From Phocaeicola coprocola DSM 17136 (GTDB lineage: Bacteria; Bacteroidota; Bacteroidia; Bacteroidales; Bacteroidaceae), in the NCBI RefSeq assembly GCF_000154845.1, contig NZ_DS981428.1, positions 1-64,000 of the forward strand: a DNA stretch of 64,000 bases. Reading direction: 5' to 3'. The position numbers were made by a program, and so were the translations under genes. The notes under the pieces are model-generated. The model saw only the letters and a program-made list of their open reading frames with translations. It ran no database searches and was not told the origin of the DNA. Shown here piece by piece: positions 38,866-46,498 of this stretch. Within the stretch, counting starts at the first letter, position 1. Each line of letters opens with the position of its first letter.

Positions 38866-40356
38866 ATGAAGAAATCTACCTGGAAAAAACATCATAAATG
38901 GTTCGGGCTGATATTTGCCTTTTTTATTATCTTGTTTGGTGCTTCGGGCATTGTCTTGAACCACCGGCAGCTCTTTTCTGATTATCAGATCAGCCGGAAA
39001 TGGCTACCCGACGCCTACCGGTACAAGAGCTGGAACAACGGAATGTTGCGGGGAACTCTCTCCTGTCCTCCCGGTATCTGTCAAGAAGACAGCGCTATCT
39101 TATTGTTTGGCAATGCCGGCATTTTTCTGACCGACCATGATACTACTACGTTTGATGATTTCAACCGTGGTTTTCCTCACGGAGTCGACTGGCGTAACAT
39201 ACGGGGAATAGCGATTACTCCTCAAGGAGATTTATTCGCCGCCGCTCAGTTCGGACTTTACCGCTACAGCAAAAAGGCAGGATGGCAAGCAGTCAGGCTT
39301 CCTCTGCAAAAAGGGGAAAAATTATCGGACATCACTACGCTCGGTGACACCTTGATAGTCGTCGGGCGTTCCTGTTTGTATTACGCGACATCGCCTTACC
39401 GTCATTTCAGCCCAGTCATTCTGCAAGCTCCCGAAGAATACAATGGGAAAGTTTCATTATTCCGCACCATCTGGCTGTTGCACAGTGGTGAACTGTTTGG
39501 AACTGCTGGCAAACTGGTCATGGATACGCTGGCAGTAATACTGATCATCCTTTCGGTAAGCGGAATCTTCTACTGGTTTCTACCCAAGTATATTCGCCGG
39601 ATAAAACAAACCGGACGTTCAGCAACAACAAGTATTGCCTTACTGAAAACATCTCTATCGTGGCACGACAAGATAGGCAGAACGACTATCGTGCTGACAC
39701 TCTTTATAGCCTTGACCGGATGGTGTCTGCGCCCTCCGGTACTGCTGGCACTGGTTTACGGAAGAATACCTGCCATACCTTTCACACAGCTTGACTCGCC
39801 GAATGCATGGAACGATAAATTACGGATGCTCCGCTACGATGAGCAGCAAAACGACTGGCTACTTGCTACTTCGGAAGGATTTTATTCTCTTAAATCATTT
39901 CAGAGTACTCCTGTAAAAATATCCAAGACACCTCCCGTAAGCGTCATGGGAATCAATGTCCTAAAACAAGACAAACAGGGAAACTGGCTTACAGGTTCTT
40001 TCAGTGGAATGTATGTGTGGAACAGACATTTGGGAAACATTACCGATTTCTTTACCGGAAAAACAGCTCCAGAAACAGCAGGACCACCGTTCGGCAATCA
40101 TGCCATCACCGGATACAGCAGTGATTTTGACGGTAAACTCTGTATTGCCGAATACGAAAAAGGCAGCGATTTTGCATCGATGCCTGCCAACATGGAAACG
40201 CTTCCCATGTCGCTATGGAACTTTGCCCAGGAAATCCATACCGGACGCATTTATACAGTTTTAGGTAAAGGAACACTGGTCTTTATCTTTTTTGCCGGAC
40301 TGGGAGTGTTATGGAGCCTGATTACGGGATATATCATCAGACGGAGAAAATCATAG
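38866..40356 (+). CDS. PepSY-associated transmembrane protein
   Basis: 496 residues from ATG 38866 (a TTG three codons earlier is less likely). It begins KKHHKWFGLIFAFFIILFGASGIVLNHRQLF, the first helix with the paired His motif of PepSY_TM proteins. A large extracytoplasmic domain follows, then a helix pair (TLAVILIILSVSGIFYWFLPKYIRR), WHDKIGRTTIVLTLFIALTGWCLRPP, a second periplasmic domain and a last helix (TLVFIFFAGLGVLWSLITGYII). Relatives are linked to ferric iron reduction or uptake; no iron genes are nearby. The periplasmic parts contain beta-propeller-like phrases (GDLFAAAQFGLYRYSKKAGW). Confidence 0.85.
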   Translation: MKKSTWKKHHKWFGLIFAFFIILFGASGIVLNHRQLFSDYQISRKWLPDAYRYKSWNNGMLRGTLSCPPGICQEDSAILLFGNAGIFLTDHDTTTFDDFNRGFPHGVDWRNIRGIAITPQGDLFAAAQFGLYRYSKKAGWQAVRLPLQKGEKLSDITTLGDTLIVVGRSCLYYATSPYRHFSPVILQAPEEYNGKVSLFRTIWLLHSGELFGTAGKLVMDTLAVILIILSVSGIFYWFLPKYIRRIKQTGRSATTSIALLKTSLSWHDKIGRTTIVLTLFIALTGWCLRPPVLLALVYGRIPAIPFTQLDSPNAWNDKLRMLRYDEQQNDWLLATSEGFYSLKSFQSTPVKISKTPPVSVMGINVLKQDKQGNWLTGSFSGMYVWNRHLGNITDFFTGKTAPETAGPPFGNHAITGYSSDFDGKLCIAEYEKGSDFASMPANMETLPMSLWNFAQEIHTGRIYTVLGKGTLVFIFFAGLGVLWSLITGYIIRRRKS

Positions 40357-40360
40357 AAAA

Positions 40361-40413
40361 GAAAAGCGGCATTTTCTTTTTCCCTTTCATCGGGAAAAGA
40401 AAATACCGCCTTT
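40361..40413 (+). terminator. Terminator of the PepSY-type gene
   Basis: AAAGCGG-ATTTTCTTTTTCCC pairs with GGGAAAAGAAAAT-CCGCCTTT around a 7-base loop, a stem of about 20 bp, between convergent genes. Confidence 0.8.
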
Positions 40414-40462
40414 GTCATACTATCTGCACTTCCGTGGAATATTTTCCCGGAATAAGTTTACA

Positions 40463-42448
40463 TTACAGAGGTTTATACTCTACAAAAGCTTCCATAGCTT
40501 CGTAGCATGCCAGACCAAGGCTGTCGTACAACGATGCAGTACCACGATTACGGTCTTCACTACGTTGCCAGAACAAACGTTCGTCGTTGCCCAGGAAAGG
40601 CGCACTTTCCATCTGTGACTGATGCTTCAAGATAGAGTTACGTTTAGCACGCAATTCCTCCGGACTCAATGGTACAGCCATCTCGATGTTTTCAATTTCC
40701 CATTCAGCCCATGCGCCACGATACATCCATATGCGGCAGTCTTTCAGCCATTCAGCTCCAGCTTTCTTTTCTTCGTCGATAGCTGCCAGTACAGCATCAG
40801 TACAAACTCGGTGTGTTCCGTGCGGGTCTGCCAAGTCACCAGCTACATAAATCTGATGAGGTTTTACTTCACGAAGCAAATTCATCACAATGTTTACGTC
40901 AGCTTCGCTGATAGGATTCTTCTCGATACGTCCTGTTTCGTAGAACGGAAGGTCGAGGAAGTGAACACGTTCCAACGGAATCTGGTTGTATGTAGAAGCA
41001 GTGCGAGCCTCACCACGGCGAATCAAACCTTTGATAGTAAGAATATCGCGGGTATCCATGTCGCCTTCTTTCTTGCTCAACAGGAACTTCTTGATTTCCG
41101 CATATTTGTTCTTAATGGTTTCATTCTTGTTCTCATCGAACAACTGGTTGAAACCGTTTATGAAATGCATGAAACGTACAACTTCTTCATCGCCTACAGC
41201 AATGTTTCCTGAAGTTTCGTAAGCCACATGAACCTCATGTCCTTGCTGTACCAGACGACGCAATGTTCCTCCCATAGAGATCACATCATCATCCGGATGC
41301 GGAGAGAATACAACTACACGCTTCGGGAATGGTTTAGCACGTTCCGGACGATAAGTATCGTCTGCGTTCGGTTTTCCACCCGGCCAGCCAGTAATTGTGT
41401 GTTGCAGGTCATTGAATATCTTAATGTTTACATTATATGCAGAACCATACAACGCCAACAATTCGCTCAAACCGTTTTCGTTATAATCCTTGTTAGTCAA
41501 CTTCAAGATAGGCTTCTTGGTAAGCAGACACAACCAAACGATAGCACTACGAATCAGCTTGTCATTCCATTCGCAGCTTGTTACCAGCCAAGGACGCTGA
41601 ATACGAGTAAGGTGTGCAGCAGTAGGCAGGTCAACACAAACGGTTGCATTCTGATGCATCTGCAAATAAGAAGCAGGAAGTGAATCAGAGATTTTGTCTT
41701 CTACTGCTTTCTTGATGATGTCAGCTTTTTCTTCTCCCCATGCCAACAAGAATACCTTACGGGCTTCCATGATAGAACCGATACCCATTGTGATAGAACA
41801 TGGAGGCAGATTGTCTACTCCCAGATTATGAGCAGCTTCAGAACGTGAAGTAGCGTCTATCAAAATCAGTCTTGTCTGAGAAGTAGCAGCCGATCCTGGT
41901 TCATTCATTCCGATATTTCCTTCACGACCTATTCCCATTACAGCAATATCGATACCACCATAAGTCTTAATGCGCTGCTCGTATAAGTGACAATGATCTA
42001 TTACACCTTCTTGAGGAATAGTGCCGTTCAATGTAAATACATTCTGCGGATCAATATCAACTTGTTTCAGGAACAGTTCGTTCAACTGGTTGAAGCTGCT
42101 GTTATTAGGCTCTGTCAATGGATAGTATTCATACAAGTTGAATACTACAACATTGCGGAAGCTCACACCTTCTTCCTTATGTCTGCGAACCAGTTCCGCA
42201 AACAGCGGGCGAAGTGATGCACCAGTACCTGCGGCAATAGTGCAAAACTTACCGTCACGCTGACGTTCCTGTACCTTGCGGATGATTTCATCGGCAATGC
42301 ATGACACTCCTTCATCTACTGTTTCATAGATATTGGTAGGAATCTTCTCGAAACGTGTCAGTACAGAACGTTCAATCGTATTTTCTGGTTTATAATATCT
42401 GGTAGATACTCTGTTCAGAGATATCTGTGAACTAAGGTTAGTTCTCAT
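40463..42448 (-). CDS. Fusion of a NagB-like domain lacking catalytic residues and a PIG-L deacetylase
   Basis: 661 residues. Residues about 30-290 have the glucosamine-6-phosphate deaminase fold, but compared with the intact NagB next door the catalytic base Asp72 is Tyr106 (FNLYEY), Asp141 is Glu176 and His143 is Asn178 (GIGREGNIGMNEPG); only the Glu148 equivalent (Glu183) remains. Residues about 375-655 are a PIG-L/LmbE zinc deacetylase with HPDDD (384-388) and the later DPHGTHR. PIG-L enzymes remove N-acetyl groups from GlcNAc derivatives. I infer that the dead deaminase domain binds or senses amino-sugar phosphate while the C-terminal half deacetylates. Second gene after nagB (31-base gap). 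The family is common in Bacteroides and often annotated simply as deaminase. Confidence 0.88.
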   Translation of the reverse strand: MRTNLSSQISLNRVSTRYYKPENTIERSVLTRFEKIPTNIYETVDEGVSCIADEIIRKVQERQRDGKFCTIAAGTGASLRPLFAELVRRHKEEGVSFRNVVVFNLYEYYPLTEPNNSSFNQLNELFLKQVDIDPQNVFTLNGTIPQEGVIDHCHLYEQRIKTYGGIDIAVMGIGREGNIGMNEPGSAATSQTRLILIDATSRSEAAHNLGVDNLPPCSITMGIGSIMEARKVFLLAWGEEKADIIKKAVEDKISDSLPASYLQMHQNATVCVDLPTAAHLTRIQRPWLVTSCEWNDKLIRSAIVWLCLLTKKPILKLTNKDYNENGLSELLALYGSAYNVNIKIFNDLQHTITGWPGGKPNADDTYRPERAKPFPKRVVVFSPHPDDDVISMGGTLRRLVQQGHEVHVAYETSGNIAVGDEEVVRFMHFINGFNQLFDENKNETIKNKYAEIKKFLLSKKEGDMDTRDILTIKGLIRRGEARTASTYNQIPLERVHFLDLPFYETGRIEKNPISEADVNIVMNLLREVKPHQIYVAGDLADPHGTHRVCTDAVLAAIDEEKKAGAEWLKDCRIWMYRGAWAEWEIENIEMAVPLSPEELRAKRNSILKHQSQMESAPFLGNDERLFWQRSEDRNRGTASLYDSLGLACYEAMEAFVEYKPL

Positions 42449-42479
42449 AGGTAATTCTCCTTAATAATATAGATGTTAA

Positions 42480-43271
42480 TTACAGATTATTGCGCTCGAT
42501 GTCCTTGAAGTATTTGTAAGTACCTACTTTCAATTCATCGGTAGCAGCCTCATCACAAACGATGATTCCATGAGGATGCAACTGCAAAGCGCTGATAGTC
42601 CACATTTGTGTAATGCCACCTTCTACAGCATGCTGCAAAGCACGTGCCTTGTTATGGCCGTTGCACAGAATAAGTACTTCCTTTGCTGCCATTACAGTAC
42701 CTACTCCTACAGTTAACGCTGTTTTAGGAACTTTGTTCACGTCGTTTTCAAAGAAACGAGAGTTTGCAATAATAGTATCAGTTGTCAAAGTCTTGACACG
42801 AGTGCGTGAAGTCAATGATGATCCCGGTTCATTGAAAGCAATATGTCCGTCAGGACCAATACCTCCCAAGAAGAGATCGATTCCACCAAATGACTCGATC
42901 TGTTTCTCATAATTAGCACATTCTGCTTCCAAATCCTCAGCATTTCCGTTCAGAATGTGAATATTTTCCTTACGGATATCAATGTGGTTGAAAAAATTAT
43001 TATGCATGAACGAATGATAGCTTTCAGGATGTGATTCCGGCAATCCTACGTATTCATCCATATTGAATGTCACTACATGCTCGAATGATACTACACCTTT
43101 TTTGTTCAGTTCAATCAGCGCTTTATACATACCCAGAGGGGAAGAACCGGTAGGCAAGCCCAAAATAAACGGTTTTTCGGCTGTAGGTTTTGCCTGATTG
43201 ATTCTCTTAGCTACATAGTTTGCTGCCCATTGTGAAAGAGCTTGGTAGTCAGATTCGATAATTACTCTCAT
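42480..43271 (-). CDS. nagB: Glucosamine-6-phosphate deaminase
   Basis: 263 residues from ATG 43269-43271 (E. coli 266); a longer frame upstream crosses the promoter and is rejected. All catalytic residues match E. coli numbering: Asp72 ([10 protein letters not shown]), Asp141 and His143 ([14 protein letters not shown]), Glu148. Converts GlcN6P to fructose-6-phosphate and ammonia, feeding host or wall amino sugars into glycolysis. Leads a two-gene operon with the fusion protein and is divergent from a ROK regulator. Confidence 0.97.
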   Translation of the reverse strand: MRVIIESDYQALSQWAANYVAKRINQAKPTAEKPFILGLPTGSSPLGMYKALIELNKKGVVSFEHVVTFNMDEYVGLPESHPESYHSFMHNNFFNHIDIRKENIHILNGNAEDLEAECANYEKQIESFGGIDLFLGGIGPDGHIAFNEPGSSLTSRTRVKTLTTDTIIANSRFFENDVNKVPKTALTVGVGTVMAAKEVLILCNGHNKARALQHAVEGGITQMWTISALQLHPHGIIVCDEAATDELKVGTYKYFKDIERNNL

Positions 43272-43333
43272 AGTTTTTCCAGATTTAATTAATATATTTG
43301 TAACAAGAATTGATATTCTTATTGTTTTCGCTA

Positions 43334-43341
43334 CAAAGATA
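43334..43341 (-). promoter_or_regulatory. -7 box of the nagB promoter
   Basis: TATCTTTG on the minus strand, 63 bases before the nagB ATG. Confidence 0.55.
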
Positions 43342-43373
43342 TCTGTATTTATAGATAAAAGCAACTATAACAA

Positions 43374-43439
43374 TAAGTAATTACATCCGATTTTTAAAGT
43401 TTTTAATTAAGTAATTGTATATTTTTAAAACCACATCCG
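43374..43439. promoter_or_regulatory. Repeated boxes in the nagB-ROK spacer
   Basis: TAAGTAATT occurs at 43374-43382 and 43408-43416 (34 bases apart) and ACATCCG at 43383-43389 and 43433-43439. They lie between the nagB -7 box and the ROK start and are candidate binding sites for the ROK regulator. No perfect palindrome is seen. Confidence 0.35.
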
Positions 43440-43440
43440 C

Positions 43441-44643
43441 ATGAAAGAACGATTATTAGAGGAAATACAAAAGGGGTCAAAAGGGGCGGTAATGAAGAAA
43501 CATATCATTACATATTTGATATATAATGAGAATTCAACCATTACCGATTTAGCAAAAGATATGGATTTAAGTATTCCTACCGTAACAAAAATCATCGACG
43601 AAATGCATGAACAGGGGTATATAGATGAGTATGGAAAGCTGGAAACCAACGGTGGGCGTCATCCTATTTTATATGGACTGAATACAGATTCAGGATATTT
43701 TGTTGGAGTAGATGTAACGTGGAACAGTATCAATATAGGAATTATCAATTTTAAAGGTGAGGTTTTGAAACTACAAATGGGAATTCCTTTTGAACGAAGA
43801 GACACATTAGAATGCATCGATGAACTATGTAACCACATCGAACATTTCATTGCGGGATTAACAATAGACGAAAAAAAGATATTACATATCAATGTAACTC
43901 TTTGCGGAAGAGTCAATCCGGAACTGGGCTATATCCACAGTTTCTTCAATTTCGGCGAACGCCCACTTGCAGAAATCCTGACCGAACGCTTGAAGATAGA
44001 AACATCTATTGACAATGACAGCCGGACCATGCTTTATGGTGAAAACATAAAGGGTGTTGTCAAGGGAGTCAAAAACGTTCTTTTCATCAATATCGGATGG
44101 GGACTGGGAATGGGAATTATGATAGACGGGAAACTTTACAAAGGAAAATCAGGATTCTCAGGAGAAATCGGTCACACATACGGCTACGACAACCAGATTA
44201 TCTGTCATTGCGGAAAAAAAGGATGCGTAGAAACGGAAGTTTCATGTTCTGCGCTCTACCGTAAGTTTATCGAACATCTACAAGCAGGAGAAACTTCAAT
44301 CATTCTTTCAGAAAAGGATATAGAAGAAATAACACTCGATGATATCTTCAGTGCAATAAACCGTGAAGACTTACTCGCCATAGAACTGGTAGAACAAATA
44401 GGCCAGCAGTTAGGTTTCCATATCGGAAGTCTGATCAACACATTCAATCCGGATATGGTCATTATCGGTGGAGAGATGTCACGTGCGGGAGATTTTCTTT
44501 TACAACCGGTTATCTCTGCAATCAGAAAATATACCCTCAGCCTGATGAGCCGTGATTCTGAAATTGTACTATCGAAACTGAAAGATCAGGCATGCGTCAT
44601 AGGTTCATGTCTGTTGTCAAGAAGTAAACTGTTTGAAGCATAG
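43441..44643 (+). CDS. ROK-family transcriptional regulator (NagC-like)
   Basis: 400 residues. An N-terminal winged helix (about 10-75: YNENSTITDLAKDMDLSIPTVTKIIDEMHEQGYI) is joined to a ROK sugar-kinase-like domain: GVDVTWNSINIGI, IDNDSRTMLYGE, INIGWGLGMGIMIDG, EIGH and the zinc motif CHCGKKGCVETEVS. NagC/Mlc-type proteins repress sugar genes until a sugar phosphate binds. Divergent placement 169 bases from nagB makes the nagB operon the obvious target and GlcNAc6P or GlcN6P the likely inducer. The catalytic Asp position of the kinase motif is retained, so kinase activity cannot be excluded. Confidence 0.9.
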   Translation: MKERLLEEIQKGSKGAVMKKHIITYLIYNENSTITDLAKDMDLSIPTVTKIIDEMHEQGYIDEYGKLETNGGRHPILYGLNTDSGYFVGVDVTWNSINIGIINFKGEVLKLQMGIPFERRDTLECIDELCNHIEHFIAGLTIDEKKILHINVTLCGRVNPELGYIHSFFNFGERPLAEILTERLKIETSIDNDSRTMLYGENIKGVVKGVKNVLFINIGWGLGMGIMIDGKLYKGKSGFSGEIGHTYGYDNQIICHCGKKGCVETEVSCSALYRKFIEHLQAGETSIILSEKDIEEITLDDIFSAINREDLLAIELVEQIGQQLGFHIGSLINTFNPDMVIIGGEMSRAGDFLLQPVISAIRKYTLSLMSRDSEIVLSKLKDQACVIGSCLLSRSKLFEA

Positions 44644-44674
44644 AAGTATTTATGAGATATAATAAAAAACAATT

Positions 44675-44718
44675 AAGCAGAAAACTTGGATGTTGTGACT
44701 CACCCAAGCTTTCTGCTT
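44675..44718 (-). terminator. Hairpin between the ROK and PepSY-like genes
   Basis: AAGCAGAAA-CTTGG pairs with CCAAG-TTTCTGCTT around a 14-base loop; the T-rich follow-up is better on the minus strand, serving the lipoprotein gene. Confidence 0.6.
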
Positions 44719-44732
44719 ATAGTATATTGATT

Positions 44733-46076
44733 TCAATCTTCTACGACTTTAATTATCTTACCAGACTCATCTATAAAGACTTTGTATTCTTTTCCCTGAC
44801 GACGAACTTCTACCTCATACCATGAAGCATCGGGAGTTTGAACTACTTCCACTTCGTCATCATCTCTTTGATATCCTTCAGCCCCTAAAGCAGAAGTTAC
44901 AACCGAAGGCAGTTCATTATATCTGATCTCCCAAGAAGTGCGTATCCATTCATTCTTTCCATTGAATAATAGTTCTTTTTCCTTTCCATCGTGACGGATA
45001 TCCACTTCTATATAACCATCATCATATCCACGTTCAATAATAACTGCACCCGAATAATTTTCCTGAATGAATTTTTCTATATCAGTAGCAACGGCAACAC
45101 CTCCGGAGCTTTCTCCTCCAAAACCAGGACACCCCTGTAAAACAGTTCCATCACTACCTATATATACTTTCACATCATCGTCGAAACGATTCTCCAGTTC
45201 AAAGCAATAAAAGGTTCCTGCTTTCTCTGTTTCATACTTTTCAGCATCTTCTACCCATCCAGCTTCCAGATATTCGGGAGTTGCTTTTAAGGCAGCGAGA
45301 ACTTGAGAAGGAATATCGGTTACCTCATCTATATTTCTGAATCGATACTCAGTCTTGGTATACACCCAGTTTTGAGAACGATCGAAGAAAGCCTCATGCT
45401 TCATATTACCGGAAATAAACTCTACTTCTGTTCCTCCATCTTCATTATCCACATCTATAATCCTGGCATCCGGATATTTTTCTTTCAACCAGCTTTCCAC
45501 TGTTCCTGAAGGTGTCTGCGGCAAATAATCCTGATAATCCTTTTCATCTTCCGCATCAATGACTTCTTTTACCAGAACACCTTCTGCCGTGTAATACAAA
45601 TCAACATCCGTTTCTTTTCCTCCTTCATTTTTTTCGACATCAATAACATATAAGATTTCAGAGTCACCGTTTCTTTTCAGCACATCAACTTCATCATCCG
45701 CACGCCACGGAGCCTGTCCATACTCACTTGCTCCAAAAGCATTTTTCACAGCCTCCGGTAAATCTGCAAATCTGATCTCTTTCTCTGTCATACCCCATAC
45801 TCCATTTGCCAATGCAAACCAAGCAGTATGGTTACGAACGACATTATCTGCACGAGAGCCATCCCAATAGAAACTGGCTACAGCATATTCTCCCTTAGTA
45901 CTCCAAACAACATTGGTAGCACCAGGAAATAAGCTATTAAACTCATCCAAGACTAGAGCAGGAACCTCTCCCGAAGTACCATCGGGCAAAGGATTATTTT
46001 CATCGTTACTACATGATGCAAAAAGTAATGTACCTGCAACCATACATACTCCAAATAATAATCGGGGCTTTATCAT
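44733..46076 (-). CDS. Lipoprotein with three PepSY-like repeats
   Basis: 447 residues. Lipobox LFASC, so membrane-anchored. The mature protein is strongly acidic and made of three tandem PepSY-like (PF11396-type) units of roughly 120-130 residues, each starting with a helix such as VLDEFNSLFPGATNVVW, SWLKEKYPDARIIDVD or KFIQENYSGAVIIERG, then a strand pair, an IRFADLPEAV / EVTDIPSQVLAAL / IRYNELPSVVTSAL helix and a final strand pair. Such proteins are abundant periplasmic proteins of unknown role in Bacteroides, possibly inhibitors or small-molecule binders. No neighbour suggests a function. Confidence 0.85.
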   Translation of the reverse strand: MIKPRLLFGVCMVAGTLLFASCSNDENNPLPDGTSGEVPALVLDEFNSLFPGATNVVWSTKGEYAVASFYWDGSRADNVVRNHTAWFALANGVWGMTEKEIRFADLPEAVKNAFGASEYGQAPWRADDEVDVLKRNGDSEILYVIDVEKNEGGKETDVDLYYTAEGVLVKEVIDAEDEKDYQDYLPQTPSGTVESWLKEKYPDARIIDVDNEDGGTEVEFISGNMKHEAFFDRSQNWVYTKTEYRFRNIDEVTDIPSQVLAALKATPEYLEAGWVEDAEKYETEKAGTFYCFELENRFDDDVKVYIGSDGTVLQGCPGFGGESSGGVAVATDIEKFIQENYSGAVIIERGYDDGYIEVDIRHDGKEKELLFNGKNEWIRTSWEIRYNELPSVVTSALGAEGYQRDDDEVEVVQTPDASWYEVEVRRQGKEYKVFIDESGKIIKVVED

Positions 46077-46150
46077 AAGAAATCATTTTATTGTTACAGT
46101 ACAAAATAAAGGAACAAAACTGAAAAGAATCTGAAAACAAGGAAAAATAT

Positions 46151-46186
46151 AAAAAAATAGGCCATCTTTTTAAAGATGACCTATTA
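46151..46186 (-). terminator. Ferredoxin gene terminator
   Basis: Minus strand AATAGGTCATCTTT / AAAGATGGCCTATT hairpin followed by TTTTTTTA. Confidence 0.88.
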
Positions 46187-46211
46187 TGAATTTTGTCATA
46201 AGACGATTCGA

Positions 46212-46379
46212 TTATCCCTGGTGGATTGCTTCAGAAGGACATACATCTGCGCATGTTCCACATTCTGTACACATATCCGGGTTGATAGAATACTTATCAC
46301 CTTCAGAGATTGCGCCAACTGGGCATTCATCGATACAAGTACCGCAAGCGATACAATCGTCACTAATTACGTAAGCCAT
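46212..46379 (-). CDS. 2[4Fe-4S] ferredoxin
   Basis: 55 residues from ATG 46377-46379, the classic clostridial-type length. Two CxxCxxCxxxCP motifs (CIACGTCIDECP and CTECGTCADVCP) bind two 4Fe-4S clusters. Cytoplasmic low-potential electron carrier, a plausible partner of the PFOR encoded at 14655. Monocistronic: promoter box 46422-46429 and terminator 46151-46186. Confidence 0.96.
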   Translation of the reverse strand: MAYVISDDCIACGTCIDECPVGAISEGDKYSINPDMCTECGTCADVCPSEAIHQG

Positions 46380-46421
46380 TGTAGTAAAAGTTAAATTATT
46401 ATTAGTACTAATTTGATGATG

Positions 46422-46429
46422 CAAAGGTA
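46422..46429 (-). promoter_or_regulatory. -7 box of the ferredoxin gene
   Basis: TACCTTTG on the minus strand, 43 bases before the ATG at 46379. Confidence 0.6.
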
Positions 46430-46498
46430 ATCTTTTTGGTGAGATTTGTAATATCTACATTACAATATTTCCCTAATTTGTATTATGTCTAAATAGTA

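Noticed and set aside
42480-43364. Longer NagB start 31 codons upstream
   Set aside because: The extension crosses the -7 box at 43334-43341 and adds nothing to the conserved fold; ATG 43271 gives the standard length.
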